Shown here piece by piece: positions 17,752 through 27,412 of a DNA stretch of 64,000 bases. The notes below the pieces were generated by a model. It ran no database searches, had not been told where the DNA came from, and was given only the letters and a program-made list of their open reading frames with translations. The stretch spans positions 868,001 to 932,000 of the forward strand of contig OY762939.1 in assembly GCA_963666965.1 (NCBI GenBank). Direction: 5' to 3'. Every line of letters starts with the position of its first letter. Position 1 is the first letter of the stretch. The position numbers and the translations under genes were made by a program. This stretch comes from Proruminimicrobium sp963666965. Lineage in GTDB: Bacteria; Elusimicrobiota; Endomicrobiia; Endomicrobiales; Endomicrobiaceae.

Positions 17752-19044
17752 ATGAACGATATTTTTAAGAAGTGTTATGATTTTACGGCAACAAAGGATA
17801 TTAAAGCCCAAGGCGTATATCCTTACTTTAAAAAAGTTGAATCAGCTCAGGGGCCGGAAGTCATAATAGGCGGAAGAAAAATAGTTGTAGTATGTTCCAA
17901 TAATTACTTGGGACTTGCGGATCACCCTAAGGTTATAGAAGGCTCAATAAAAGCCGCAAAAAAATACGGAACTTCGTGTACAGGTTCAAGATTTTTAAAC
18001 GGAACTAACGACTTACATGAAAAAGTTGAAAAAAAATTCGCAAAATTTGTAGGTAAAGAGACTGCAATTTTGTTTACAACGGGACATCATTCAAACATAG
18101 GAGCAATATCTTCTCTGGTAGGCAAAAGCGATATCGTAATAACGGATAAACTTGATCATGCTTCCATAATAGACGGATGCCGTCTTTCCCTTGGTGAAAT
18201 GGTAAGGTTCAGACATAACGATATGTCCGATCTTGAAAGACAGCTCATAAAAAATAGCGATAAATCCTCAATAATAGTTGTTGACGGAGTATTCAGTATG
18301 GAAGGCGATATAACAAATCTTCCTGAAATTGTAAAACTTGCAAAAAAATACGGAGTAAGAATCTTTGTAGACGAAGCTCATTCGTTAGGTGTTTTGGGAA
18401 AAAGAGGAACAGGCACAGGAGAACATTTCGGACTTCAAAACGATGTTGACGTAGTTATGGCTACGGCTTCTAAATCTCTTGCATCAATCGGAGGTTTTAT
18501 AGCAAGTAACAGCGTAGTTATAGAATATATAAAGCATACGGCAAGATCTCTCATATTTACTGCTAGTTTGCCTCCAGCATGCGTAGGAGCGATAGATGTA
18601 GCTCTTGATATTCTTCAGCAGGAACCTGAACGCAGAGAAACTCTTTGGAAAAATACAAGAAAAATGAAAGAAGGATTCCAGTCAATGGGCCTTGATACGG
18701 GAACATCGGAATCTCCTATTATACCTATAACCGTCGGAGACGATATGAAAGCTTTCCAGATGTGCAGAATGCTTTTTGACGAAGGTGTTTTTACTTCTCC
18801 TGTTGTAAGCCCTGCAGTTCCGGAAGCTATTATAAGAACAAGCTATATGGCGACTCATACCGATGCACATCTTGAATTTATACTTGATAAATTTGAAAAG
18901 GTTTCCAAACAGGTCGGTCTTATACCGGGCGGTAATACGAGAAAATCAAAGACATCCGCTAAAAAATCATGGAAATTTACATTTTCAAGAAAAGAATTCG
19001 CCGATGCCACAAAAAACTGGTTCAAAAACCTTTGGTCTAAATAG
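17752..19044 (+). CDS. Serine palmitoyltransferase-like alpha-oxoamine synthase
   Basis: PLP enzyme that condenses an amino acid with an acyl thioester. Family motifs are complete: CSNNYLGL, TGHHSNIGAISS, DHASIIDG (ring-stacking His), DEAHSLGVLG (PLP-binding Asp) and TASKSLASIGG (Schiff-base Lys). At 430 residues it is longer than typical glycine C-acetyltransferase or 8-amino-7-oxononanoate synthase (about 385-400) and close to bacterial serine palmitoyltransferase. It lies between an SDR reductase and a GNAT-like protein and no biotin genes are nearby. This supports a role in making 3-ketosphinganine. The start has AGGAGT upstream. The last 40 residues are basic and poor in conserved motifs. 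Confidence 0.82.
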   Translation: MNDIFKKCYDFTATKDIKAQGVYPYFKKVESAQGPEVIIGGRKIVVVCSNNYLGLADHPKVIEGSIKAAKKYGTSCTGSRFLNGTNDLHEKVEKKFAKFVGKETAILFTTGHHSNIGAISSLVGKSDIVITDKLDHASIIDGCRLSLGEMVRFRHNDMSDLERQLIKNSDKSSIIVVDGVFSMEGDITNLPEIVKLAKKYGVRIFVDEAHSLGVLGKRGTGTGEHFGLQNDVDVVMATASKSLASIGGFIASNSVVIEYIKHTARSLIFTASLPPACVGAIDVALDILQQEPERRETLWKNTRKMKEGFQSMGLDTGTSESPIIPITVGDDMKAFQMCRMLFDEGVFTSPVVSPAVPEAIIRTSYMATHTDAHLEFILDKFEKVSKQVGLIPGGNTRKSKTSAKKSWKFTFSRKEFADATKNWFKNLWSK

Positions 19045-20163
19045 ATGTTTACCATATGTGAAATAACAAACGGGAAAATAGACGAGTTTTTAAAATGCCC
19101 TTATGAAATTTATAAAGGTAATCCGTATTGGATTCCTCAGCTGGACAGAGATATGAAAATGATTTTGTCTGATAAAAATCCTTTTTGGCAGCATGCCAAA
19201 AAGGCTCTTTTTTTGGCGTATGACGATAAAGGAAAACCGGCAGGAAGAATCGCCGCTGTAATAGACTATAATTATATTAAGTTTCAGGAAAATGAAATAG
19301 GTTTTTTCGGATTTTTTGAGTGCATCAATAATGCCGAAGCGGCAAAACAGCTGTTTGAGTGCGCTCGTGAATTTCTGGCAAAAAATAACATAAAAAAAAT
19401 GATGGGGCCGATGAATCCGTCCACAAATGACGAAGTCGGTTTTCTGTATGAAGGTTTTGACAGTCCGGCAAAAATAATGATGCCTTATACTCATGATTAT
19501 TATATAGAACTTGCCGAAAAATCGGGCCTTAAAAAAATAAAAGAATTGTATGCATATGAAATACCGGTCGCTCTTGACGGCAGAATGGAAAGACTCAATA
19601 AAGCTTTAAATATAGTAAAAAAAAGAAATCCTACCATAACTCTTAAAACATTTGAAAAAAAGAATTTTAAAAAAGATTTGGCGGATGTCAGAGAGATTTA
19701 TAATCAGGCATGGGAAAAAAACTGGGGATTTGTTCCATGGACTGATGAAGAGTTTGAGGCAATAGCAAAAAATTTAGTCGGGCTTGTAGATGAAAAAATC
19801 ATAATTTTAGCTTATGATGGACAAAAACCTGCCGGAATGCTTATAGCTATTCCCGATTATAACGAAGTGTTGAAAAAACTTAACGGTAAACTTCTGCCTT
19901 TCGGAATATTCAAATTTTTATATTATAAAAATAAGATAAAAGATTTGCGGCTTATGATAATGGGCGTAAAAAAAGAGTATAGAAATAAAGGAATTGAAGC
20001 GTATATGGCGGGAGAAGCATTGAAAAATTCGGTTTTAGGCGGATATCGCAATTGCGAACTGTCATGGATACTTGATGATAATATAATGACACAAAGAACA
20101 GCTGAAATGATGTCAGGCAGACTGTATAAAAGATATGCGGTATATTCGGACTCGGAAATATAA
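19045..20163 (+). CDS. GNAT-fold acyltransferase-like protein, candidate bacterial ceramide synthase (bCerS-like)
   Basis: 372 residues. The N-terminal part contains the AYDDKGKPAGRIAAVID and IGFFGFFE strands and the GPMNPSTNDEVGFLYEG motif, typical of a GNAT-related family often found beside serine palmitoyltransferase genes. A second GNAT-like half (IILAYDGQKPAGMLIAIPD, GVKKEYRNKGIEAYM) carries the acetyl-CoA-loop-like RNKG. The ATG follows the previous stop directly, so translation is probably coupled. From family knowledge and context I infer N-acylation of a sphingoid base to ceramide. Direct evidence is lacking; another lipid N-acyltransferase role is possible. Confidence 0.68.
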   Translation: MFTICEITNGKIDEFLKCPYEIYKGNPYWIPQLDRDMKMILSDKNPFWQHAKKALFLAYDDKGKPAGRIAAVIDYNYIKFQENEIGFFGFFECINNAEAAKQLFECAREFLAKNNIKKMMGPMNPSTNDEVGFLYEGFDSPAKIMMPYTHDYYIELAEKSGLKKIKELYAYEIPVALDGRMERLNKALNIVKKRNPTITLKTFEKKNFKKDLADVREIYNQAWEKNWGFVPWTDEEFEAIAKNLVGLVDEKIIILAYDGQKPAGMLIAIPDYNEVLKKLNGKLLPFGIFKFLYYKNKIKDLRLMIMGVKKEYRNKGIEAYMAGEALKNSVLGGYRNCELSWILDDNIMTQRTAEMMSGRLYKRYAVYSDSEI

Positions 20164-20185
20164 TTTGATCGGCAAGAGGTAATAT

Positions 20186-21145
20186 ATGAAAATTTTAGTA
20201 ACCGGCGGAGCAGGTTTTATCGGAAGCAATTTTGTCAGATATATGCTAAATAAATACGATTATAAAATAGTAAATCTTGATTTGCTTACTTATGCCGGCA
20301 ACCTTTCAAGCCTTGACGATATAAAAAATAATAAAAATTACGAATTTGTAAAAGGTGATATCTGCGACGCGCAGCTTACAGACAAGATAGTATCAGCCGG
20401 AGTTGACGTAATAATAAATTTTGCAGCCGAATCGCACGTTGACAGAAGCATAACAGATCCGGGCGTTTTTGTGAAAACAAACGTTTTGGGGACACAGAAT
20501 CTTTTGGAATGTGCAAAAAAATACAAAATAAAAATGATTCAGATCTCTACAGACGAAGTTTACGGTTCACTCGGCAGCACAGGTTATTTTACGGAAGAAA
20601 CGCCTCTTGATCCGAGCAGTCCGTATTCTTCAAGCAAAGCGGCGGCTGATCTGCTTGTTCTTGCTTACCACCGCACTTTCGGGCTTAATGTAAATATAAC
20701 AAGATGTTCCAATAATTACGGACCTTATCAGTTTCCGGAGAAACTTATACCTCTTTTTATAACAAATATTATGGATAATAATCAGGTTCCTTTATACGGA
20801 GACGGCTTAAACGTCAGAGACTGGCTTTTTGTTGAAGATCACTGCTCTGCAATAGACACAGTTCTTCATAAAGCAAAGCCGGGCGCTGTGTATAATGTCG
20901 GCGGCAACAATGAAAAGACAAACAGATATATAACCGATACAATATTGAAAAATCTTGGCAAAGACGAAAGTCTTATAAAGTATGTGCAGGACAGGCTCGG
21001 ACATGACAGAAGATATGCAATAGACGCTTCAAAAATAAAAGAAGAGCTCGGCTGGCAGCCGGCTCATGTATTTGAAAATGCGATAGTCAAAACAATAAAA
21101 TGGTATGTCGATAATAAAAAGTGGTGGCAGCCGTTAAAAAAGTGA
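20186..21145 (+). CDS. rfbB: dTDP-glucose 4,6-dehydratase
   Basis: It forms dTDP-4-keto-6-deoxyglucose, the branch point to rhamnose and other deoxysugars. GGAGFIGSN (residues 7-15) is the NAD site, with AAESHVDRSI, STDEVYGS and YSSSKAAAD (YxxxK) as catalytic motifs and NNYGPYQFPEKLIP for substrate binding. Length 319 is a little short for the family (330-360), but all motifs are present. The other rml genes are not adjacent. It follows the ceramide-type cluster by 22 bases with AAGAGG upstream of ATG, so a link to sugar decoration of surface lipids is possible but unproven. UDP-glucose dehydratases of the same subfamily cannot be fully excluded. Confidence 0.88.
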   Translation: MKILVTGGAGFIGSNFVRYMLNKYDYKIVNLDLLTYAGNLSSLDDIKNNKNYEFVKGDICDAQLTDKIVSAGVDVIINFAAESHVDRSITDPGVFVKTNVLGTQNLLECAKKYKIKMIQISTDEVYGSLGSTGYFTEETPLDPSSPYSSSKAAADLLVLAYHRTFGLNVNITRCSNNYGPYQFPEKLIPLFITNIMDNNQVPLYGDGLNVRDWLFVEDHCSAIDTVLHKAKPGAVYNVGGNNEKTNRYITDTILKNLGKDESLIKYVQDRLGHDRRYAIDASKIKEELGWQPAHVFENAIVKTIKWYVDNKKWWQPLKK

Positions 21146-21158
21146 AAGATTGTTTTTT

Positions 21159-21197
21159 AAAAGCGGCTGCGTTATTATAACGCGGCCGCTTTTTTAT
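21159..21197. terminator. Bidirectional intrinsic terminator between rfbB and hypF
   Basis: A 16-base stem (AAAAGCGGCTGCGTTA and its near-perfect complement, with one G-T pair) is flanked by T runs on both strands. It can end both converging transcripts. The hypF stop codon lies in the loop. Confidence 0.88.
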
Positions 21198-23466
21198 TTA
21201 GCATATAAGCCTGGCCCAAAGCTATTCCGCCGTCATTTATCGGAACAAGTTTGTTGTAGAAAACTTTAAATCCTTCTTTTTTAAGCAGTTTTATCGTTTT
21301 GGAAAGAATATATCTGTTTTGGAATACACCGCCGCTTAAAGCGATTTGATTTACTGCAAATTTTTTGTAAAAAAACAAAGCCTGTTTTAATATGATACGG
21401 CATATTGTCTCGTGTATTTTACCGCTTATCAGTTCAAATGAAACTTTGTCTTTTAAATCTTTAATCAGAGATTCAATTGTTTTTGAAAATTGTATTTCGG
21501 AAATATTATTTTCTTTATGGATAAAATCAAAAGGATAAAATCCGCGGCTGTCTTTTTTAACTAAAGATTCAAGATGAGCGGCAGTCTGTCCTTCGTATGA
21601 ACAAAAATTTGAAATTCCGCATATTGCCGCCATAGCGTCAAGATATCTTCCGACACTGCATACCTGAGTCTTTTTTATTTCTGAATGTAAAAACGACAAA
21701 ACCTGGTTATAGAGCTTTTCTTTTTTTATTGAATTTGAAACTGCTGATATTTTATTATGTTTGTTTAGAAGAGATAACGCAAGACGCCATATTTCTTTTG
21801 TTGCGGCGTCTCCTCCCGGCATATCAAAATATTCAAAATGACAAAGTCTTTTTACTGTATTGTTTTTAAATAAAATGCATTCGCTGCCCCATATATTACC
21901 GTCATAACCGAAACCTGTTCCGTCATAAGAAAAGCCAAGCACGCCGCCTTTTAATTTATTTTCAGCAATTACCGAGGCGGTATGTGCGTAATGATGCTGT
22001 ATTTTTTTTATGTTTTTAAATTTTTGCGCGCAATAAGCCGTTGTATTATAACCGGGATGCATGTCGCAAGCCGCTTTTTCAGGTTTGATATCAAGAAATG
22101 TTTTCATTTTATTAAATGTATCGGTCATAAATTCAATATTTTCATAATCTATCATGTCTCCGCAGTAAGGCGAAAGATAGACCGAATTTTTTCTTGTAAG
22201 GCAGAATGAATTTTTTAAATCGGCTCCTGCGGCAAAAATATCTTTTGATATTTCAATATTAACCGGTTCCGGAACAAAGCCTCTGCTTCTGCGTATTATT
22301 ATTTTTTTGTCATTATCAAAAAATGACACTATTGAATCATCAACCGGATTTAAAATTTCACGGTCATTGCTTAAAACCGCGTCAATTTCTTTTGAAAACT
22401 CTGAATGTATTTTATCTTCGGTATATATTATAGGTTTATCATTTTTATTTGCGGAAGTCATAATAAGCATGTCTGTTTTAATAAGATCAAAAAGTATGCA
22501 GTGCATAGGAGTATAGGGCATCATAACGCCTATATATTTATTGTTTTTAGATATATATTCGTTAAAAATTTTATTTATTGCATCTTTTTTTTCAAGCAAT
22601 ACTATGGGAGCTGTTTTTGAATTAAGTTCTTTTTCTTCAAATTTATTTATAAAAGCCGTTTTTTTTGCGGTTTCAATGTTTTTTGCCATAACGGCAAACG
22701 GTTTTTGGTCTCTGTTTTTAATTTTTCTAAGTCTTAGTACTGCCTTTGCGTCATAAGCGCTGCAGGCCAGATGATAGCCGCCGATGCTTTTTAAGGCGAT
22801 AATTTTTCCGCCGTCCAGCATTTTTGACGCGTATTCAAGAGCATCTTTTTTATAATGTGTTTTGCCTGTTTTTGTTACGGTTAATTTTACTTTCGGCCCG
22901 CATTTCGGACACGCGTCAGGCTGCGCGTGAAAACGCCTGTCAGACGGTTTTTTATATTCTTCGGAACATTCTTTGCACATTTTAAAATTTTTCATGACGG
23001 TATTTTTTCTGTCGTAGGGAAGTTTTTTTACTATTGAATAACGCGGTCCGCATTGCGTGCAGTTTATAAAAGGATAATGATACCTTCTGTCCGACGGTAA
23101 AAGGACTTCCTGTCTGCATTGCGGGCATATAGCCGCATCTGCAGGAAAATCGGATATTATGTTTTTTGTTTTTGAGCTTTTTTTGATTTCAAATCTTTTA
23201 TAATTTTTAAAAGAAGTTTTTTTTATTTTGATTTTTAACGACGGCAGTTCCTTTAATTCGCAAATAAAATTACAGGTGTTTTTTTTAAAACCTTCAGCCG
23301 CTATTTTTACTCCGGAACCGGTATTTAGAACATATCCAGAAAGATTATGCTTTCCGGCAAGATTATATATTTTTGGTCTGAATCCGATTCCCTGTACTAT
23401 TCCGGATATTTCAATTAAAAACGAATTTTTTTTATTCACCTTCAATGCTCTTAACAAAAACATCAT
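21175..23466 (-). CDS. hypF: [NiFe]-hydrogenase maturation carbamoyltransferase HypF
   Basis: HypF makes the thiocarbamate that HypE turns into the CN ligand of [NiFe]-hydrogenases. Domains in order: acylphosphatase (SGIVQGIGFRPKIY, residues 21-34); two zinc fingers (C114/C117 with C136/C139, C164/C167 with C186/C189); YrdC-like carbamoyl-adenylate domain (about 200-380); Kae1-like domain with HHYAH, GFSYDGTGFGYDG and ALSGGVFQNRY. The length, 763 residues, is normal. The start is uncertain. The ATG at 23466 overlaps hypA by 35 bases. A GTG at 23439, inside the hypA stop region, would start just before the acylphosphatase domain. Confidence 0.95.
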   Translation of the reverse strand: MMFLLRALKVNKKNSFLIEISGIVQGIGFRPKIYNLAGKHNLSGYVLNTGSGVKIAAEGFKKNTCNFICELKELPSLKIKIKKTSFKNYKRFEIKKSSKTKNIISDFPADAAICPQCRQEVLLPSDRRYHYPFINCTQCGPRYSIVKKLPYDRKNTVMKNFKMCKECSEEYKKPSDRRFHAQPDACPKCGPKVKLTVTKTGKTHYKKDALEYASKMLDGGKIIALKSIGGYHLACSAYDAKAVLRLRKIKNRDQKPFAVMAKNIETAKKTAFINKFEEKELNSKTAPIVLLEKKDAINKIFNEYISKNNKYIGVMMPYTPMHCILFDLIKTDMLIMTSANKNDKPIIYTEDKIHSEFSKEIDAVLSNDREILNPVDDSIVSFFDNDKKIIIRRSRGFVPEPVNIEISKDIFAAGADLKNSFCLTRKNSVYLSPYCGDMIDYENIEFMTDTFNKMKTFLDIKPEKAACDMHPGYNTTAYCAQKFKNIKKIQHHYAHTASVIAENKLKGGVLGFSYDGTGFGYDGNIWGSECILFKNNTVKRLCHFEYFDMPGGDAATKEIWRLALSLLNKHNKISAVSNSIKKEKLYNQVLSFLHSEIKKTQVCSVGRYLDAMAAICGISNFCSYEGQTAAHLESLVKKDSRGFYPFDFIHKENNISEIQFSKTIESLIKDLKDKVSFELISGKIHETICRIILKQALFFYKKFAVNQIALSGGVFQNRYILSKTIKLLKKEGFKVFYNKLVPINDGGIALGQAYMLNKKAAAL

Positions 23467-23779
23467 TGCCAGCTATTATTGATATGTCTCCTGAACCGCA
23501 TTTCGGGCAGAAGGCAGCTTCCATTTTATGGACTTCTATTTTCTCTTGGCACACGTTGCATAAAGCAGTTAAATCTTCTTCCGTGAATTCGAGTTCGCAT
23601 CCTTTTGCGATAGTTTCGGGTATTATATGATCCTTCATAGTGTGGACAAGCAGTTCTTTTTCAATTCCGCTTGCTTTACCGATTACGATGCTTATCTTTG
23701 TAATTTTTTTTAAATTGTTAAGGTTTATATGCTTTTCAATAACAGTCCATAATTCTCTGCCTATTCCGTGTTCGTGCAT
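23432..23779 (-). CDS. hypA: Hydrogenase nickel-insertion protein HypA
   Basis: HypA delivers nickel to hydrogenase precursors. It begins MHE, whose His2 is the nickel ligand in the family. The zinc site is CNVC (C92-C95 region) with CPKCG further on. The length, 115 residues, is normal. GGAG lies upstream of the ATG. The gene overlaps hypF at its 3' end. hypB, C, D, E and hydrogenase structural genes are not in the window, so the target enzyme is encoded elsewhere. The N-terminus reads MHEHGIG rather than the commoner MHELS. Confidence 0.93.
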   Translation of the reverse strand: MHEHGIGRELWTVIEKHINLNNLKKITKISIVIGKASGIEKELLVHTMKDHIIPETIAKGCELEFTEEDLTALCNVCQEKIEVHKMEAAFCPKCGSGDISIIAGNDVFVKSIEGE

Positions 23780-23857
23780 AAAAGTCTCCGTTATTCATTA
23801 AAATTTCTCAAAAGTATTCTATCAAAATATTTAAAGACAGAAAATATACTTTGATAA

Positions 23858-23886
23858 TTGCAATGAATGCCAAAGTTGATTATAAA
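23858..23886 (+). promoter_or_regulatory. Sigma-70 promoter for the GT39-type gene
   Basis: TTGCAA, 17 bases, TATAAA. It lies in the 153-base divergent region between hypA and the membrane glycosyltransferase. A weaker minus-strand -10 (TAGAAT) for hypA is seen near 23815-23820, without a good -35. Confidence 0.7.
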
Positions 23887-23932
23887 ATGCCGAATAAGTA
23901 AAATGAGCCGTGCAATTTAGCGGAGTTTTTAA

Positions 23933-25381
23933 TTGAGAATTATCAAATTTATAAAAAATCATTGGGATGCTTTATTCGTCGGTATAATACTGTTTTTTAC
24001 GGGATATCGTCTGTTTTTAACTTTAGCAGTCAATCCGTTGAATATTGATGAGCTTTACACCCTCAATATTCTTAACAGAACTAATTTTTTTGAAATTATT
24101 AAAATCGGCAATATCCTTGATAATCATCCTCCCTTGTATCATATTTTTATGTTCGTGTATACGCGTGTATTCGGCATTTCCGAGTATATCATAAGAATCC
24201 CTTCCGTAATATTTTTCTTATTATCAGGATATATCACTTTTATATTGGCTAAGAAATTGTTTTCTGCTTCGGAGGGAGTTGCGTCTGTTATTGTGCTTGT
24301 TATGTTGCTTCCTCATCCGTTCATAAGCCAGTATGCCAGAGGTTACAGTCTTTTAGTATTTTGTACGGTATTGACCTTTTATTTCTTATTAAATATTTTA
24401 CGGTATAAAAAAGATAATATAAATGAAAATATTCCGGTTTCTTTAATGTTTTTTTATATTGCGGTTTCTCTTTGCTGTTCATATGCTCACTATTTCGGAT
24501 GTATAATAGTTTTCAGCGAATTATTATTTTTATTTATTGTTTTCAACAGAAAAATACTCAGAGATTTATTAGTTATTACCGCAGTTTTAACAATATTGTA
24601 TTTGCCTTGGTTATTATTGGTCTCTATCAAACAGGTGAGGACGTTTGCTCCTGATTTCTTAGAATGGATAAATTGGAATGTTTTTGGCAATTATAATATA
24701 TTTATTTTATTTTTTTTAATTTGTATCGGGCTAATTCCCGTAGTATATGATTTTTTAAAATATAAAAATATACAAACTGTATTTTATAAACATACGTCAG
24801 ATTTCTTAATCTTATTTTTATTTTTATTCCCGTATTTGTTTGTTTATATTTTGCATAAATTTGGAATACAATGTTTCCAGAGCAGATATTTGGCAATTTC
24901 CATTATACCGTTTTATATTTTGATTGCCAGAGGGCTCAGCGTGCTAGGAAGAAAAAAATATATATTGTTTTTGCTTTTGGCTGTATTTGTTATCTCTTCG
25001 CTAAAACAAAAAAGAAATTTTATGCCGTTTTTAGACAACTCCGAGTATGCTGTAAAATATGTTATAAACAATCACAACAATACCGCAAAACCAATTCTTT
25101 TTATTAATGAATTTGAGATGTTTAAAAATTACTATAAGTATCATTGTGATAAATATTTAGATCAAACAATAGCAAACAAAAATGTAAAAGTTATTAATTA
25201 TGAGACCGGAATAAATATTAACAGTGACATAGTTATGCTAAGCAGAATATCAGCACATGAATATATATGGCTTGTTGATTGCTCTATGGACTCGCATATA
25301 GAACAATTAAGAGCTTCAAATTACATTGTTGTGGTCAAGAGCGAATTGCCTCAGATATATTTAGTCAAAAATAAAAAATAG
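23933..25381 (+). CDS. Polytopic membrane glycosyltransferase, GT39/ArnT-PMT type
   Basis: 482 residues with about ten or more hydrophobic segments. The first periplasmic loop has NIDELYT, the catalytic acidic pair position of this fold, and DNHPPLYH, the motif typical of GT39-like dolichyl/undecaprenyl-phosphate sugar transferases. The protein probably moves a sugar from a polyprenyl-phosphate donor to a lipid or protein on the outer face of the inner membrane. The start is TTG, with GGAG eight bases upstream; no earlier ATG fits. The C-terminal 130 residues are soluble and unrecognised. Its 3' end stops six bases from the convergent uvrB gene. The substrate is unknown. Confidence 0.8.
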   Translation: MRIIKFIKNHWDALFVGIILFFTGYRLFLTLAVNPLNIDELYTLNILNRTNFFEIIKIGNILDNHPPLYHIFMFVYTRVFGISEYIIRIPSVIFFLLSGYITFILAKKLFSASEGVASVIVLVMLLPHPFISQYARGYSLLVFCTVLTFYFLLNILRYKKDNINENIPVSLMFFYIAVSLCCSYAHYFGCIIVFSELLFLFIVFNRKILRDLLVITAVLTILYLPWLLLVSIKQVRTFAPDFLEWINWNVFGNYNIFILFFLICIGLIPVVYDFLKYKNIQTVFYKHTSDFLILFLFLFPYLFVYILHKFGIQCFQSRYLAISIIPFYILIARGLSVLGRKKYILFLLLAVFVISSLKQKRNFMPFLDNSEYAVKYVINNHNNTAKPILFINEFEMFKNYYKYHCDKYLDQTIANKNVKVINYETGININSDIVMLSRISAHEYIWLVDCSMDSHIEQLRASNYIVVVKSELPQIYLVKNKK

Positions 25382-25387
25382 AAGTTA

Positions 25388-27412
25388 TTATTTTCTTTTT
25401 TTATTTTTTGTCGCTTTCATGGATCGTATTTCCGTTATTTTATCGCGCAGAAGAGCGGCAGTTTCAAAGTCAAGGATTTCTGCGGCTTCTTTCATCTGTT
25501 TTTCAAGAGATTTCAATATATCTTCCATTTTATTTTGAGATATATATTCTTCGCTTAGTTCTGCGGTATAAAGTTCAAGACTTTCATTTTTTGCCTTAAT
25601 CTGGAACTCTTCAAGCTCGGTCACGGCTTTTATAATTGTTTTAGGCGTTATATTATGTTCTTTATTGTATGCAATCTGTTTTTTTCTTCTTCTTTCCATT
25701 TCATTTATGGCTCTGCTCATGGAATTAGTCATTTTATCGGCATAAAAAATAACTTTACCGTCAACATTTCTTGCAGTTCTTCCGCAAGTCTGTATAAGAG
25801 TCTGTTCCGATCTTAAAAAGCCTTCTTTGTCTGCGTCAAGAATTACTACAAGCGCCACTTCCGGCAGGTCAAGTCCTTCTCTTAGAAGGTTGATGCCGAC
25901 AAGCACGTCAAATTTTCCGAGTCTCAGATCTCTTATGATTTCTATTCTTTTAAGAGATTCTATTTCAGAATGCATATATTCTACGCGCAATCCCTTTTCT
26001 TTAAGATATGCCGTAAGATCTTCCGACATTCTCTTAGTTAAAGTGGTTACAAGCACTCTGTATTTTTTTGAGATAGTTTTTTCTATCTCTTTTATCATGT
26101 CCGGAATCTGCCCTTCCACCGGTTTTATTGTTATTTCAGGGTCGACAAGACCGGTAGGTCTTATGACAAGTTCCACTATATCGTGTTTTGATTTTTCAAG
26201 TTCGTATTTGCCGGGAGTGGCAGAAACCATCACCGACTGGTTTATTATTGATTCAAATTCATTGAATTTCAAAGGTCTGTTATCAAGAGCCGACGGAAGT
26301 CTGAATCCGAAATCAACGAGAGTCTGCTTTCTGCTTCTGTCTCCTTCATACATCCCTCGTATCTGCGGAAGAGTGATATGCGATTCGTCTGCCACAAGAA
26401 GAAAATCTTTTGTCTGTTCATTTGAGAGAAAATAATCTATGAGTGTAGTCGGTCTTGATCCTTCCGGTCTTGCGGACAGATGTCTTGAATAATTTTCAAC
26501 ACCGCTGCAAAATCCCGTTTCTCTGAGCATTTCCATATCATATTTTGTTCTCTGCATAAGCCTTTGGGCTTCAAGGAGATTCCCTTTTGCTTTTAAAGCG
26601 GCTGTCTGTATATTTAATTCCGCCTCTATAGCTTTTAACGCATTTTCAATTTTATCGCCGGCTGTTACGAAATGTTTTGCTGGATATATAAAACATTTTT
26701 CTTTTTTATTGTATATTTCTCCGGTCAGAGGATTAAATTCTTTTATTGAATCTATTTCATTGCCGAAAAAATTGATTCTTACGGCCGTTTCAAGATAAGC
26801 GGGGAAAATCTCTACAGTATCGCCCTTTATTCTGAATCTGCCTCTTAAAAACTCTATTTCGTTTCTTTCGTAATGTATGGCGACAAGTTTTCTTGTAAGA
26901 TTATCAATGCTCATTTTTTCGCCGATTTTAAAACCTACGCACATGTTTTGGTATTCATCAGGAGAACCGAGATTATAAATGCTTGATACGGAAGCAACTA
27001 CAATCACGTCGTTTCTTTCAAGAATTGATGTGGTAGCTTTCAAACGCAGTCTGTCTATATGGTCATTTATTGACGAATCTTTTTCAATATAAGTGTCTGT
27101 TGAAGGTATATATGCTTCCGGCTGGTAATAATCATAATATGAAATAAAATATTCAACGGCATTTTTAGGGAAAAAAGATTTGAATTCCGAATATAACTGC
27201 GCCGCAAGAATTTTATTAGGAGATATTATAAGAGCAGGTCTTTGAAGTTTCGTAATAAGGTTTGCCATTACGAAAGTTTTTCCGGATCCCGTTACGCCCA
27301 GCAGAACTTGAGACTTTTTGCCTTTTGTGATATTTTCATATAACTTATCAATTGCCTGAGGCTGTTCGCCGGAAGGTTTAAAATCCGATACAAGTTCAAA
27401 TTTATTTTTCAA
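25388..27412 (-). CDS. uvrB: Excinuclease ABC subunit B
   Basis: Damage-verification helicase of nucleotide excision repair. Walker A is GVTGSGKT at residues 39-46. The beta-hairpin YYDYYQPEAYIP, Walker B VADESH, helicase motifs (GRTARN) and the C-terminal UVR domain that contacts UvrC (last 40 residues) are all present. I chose the TTG at 27412: it overlaps the surE stop, has GGAAG upstream and gives 674 residues, the normal length. The frame extends 30 codons further into surE but those residues are not UvrB-like. It is the last gene of the long minus-strand operon. Confidence 0.96.
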   Translation of the reverse strand: MKNKFELVSDFKPSGEQPQAIDKLYENITKGKKSQVLLGVTGSGKTFVMANLITKLQRPALIISPNKILAAQLYSEFKSFFPKNAVEYFISYYDYYQPEAYIPSTDTYIEKDSSINDHIDRLRLKATTSILERNDVIVVASVSSIYNLGSPDEYQNMCVGFKIGEKMSIDNLTRKLVAIHYERNEIEFLRGRFRIKGDTVEIFPAYLETAVRINFFGNEIDSIKEFNPLTGEIYNKKEKCFIYPAKHFVTAGDKIENALKAIEAELNIQTAALKAKGNLLEAQRLMQRTKYDMEMLRETGFCSGVENYSRHLSARPEGSRPTTLIDYFLSNEQTKDFLLVADESHITLPQIRGMYEGDRSRKQTLVDFGFRLPSALDNRPLKFNEFESIINQSVMVSATPGKYELEKSKHDIVELVIRPTGLVDPEITIKPVEGQIPDMIKEIEKTISKKYRVLVTTLTKRMSEDLTAYLKEKGLRVEYMHSEIESLKRIEIIRDLRLGKFDVLVGINLLREGLDLPEVALVVILDADKEGFLRSEQTLIQTCGRTARNVDGKVIFYADKMTNSMSRAINEMERRRKKQIAYNKEHNITPKTIIKAVTELEEFQIKAKNESLELYTAELSEEYISQNKMEDILKSLEKQMKEAAEILDFETAALLRDKITEIRSMKATKNKKRK

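Noticed and set aside
25827..26435. 202-codon open frame antisense to uvrB
   Set aside because: Ser/Arg-rich translation typical of a mirror frame of a conserved gene; no ribosome-binding site.
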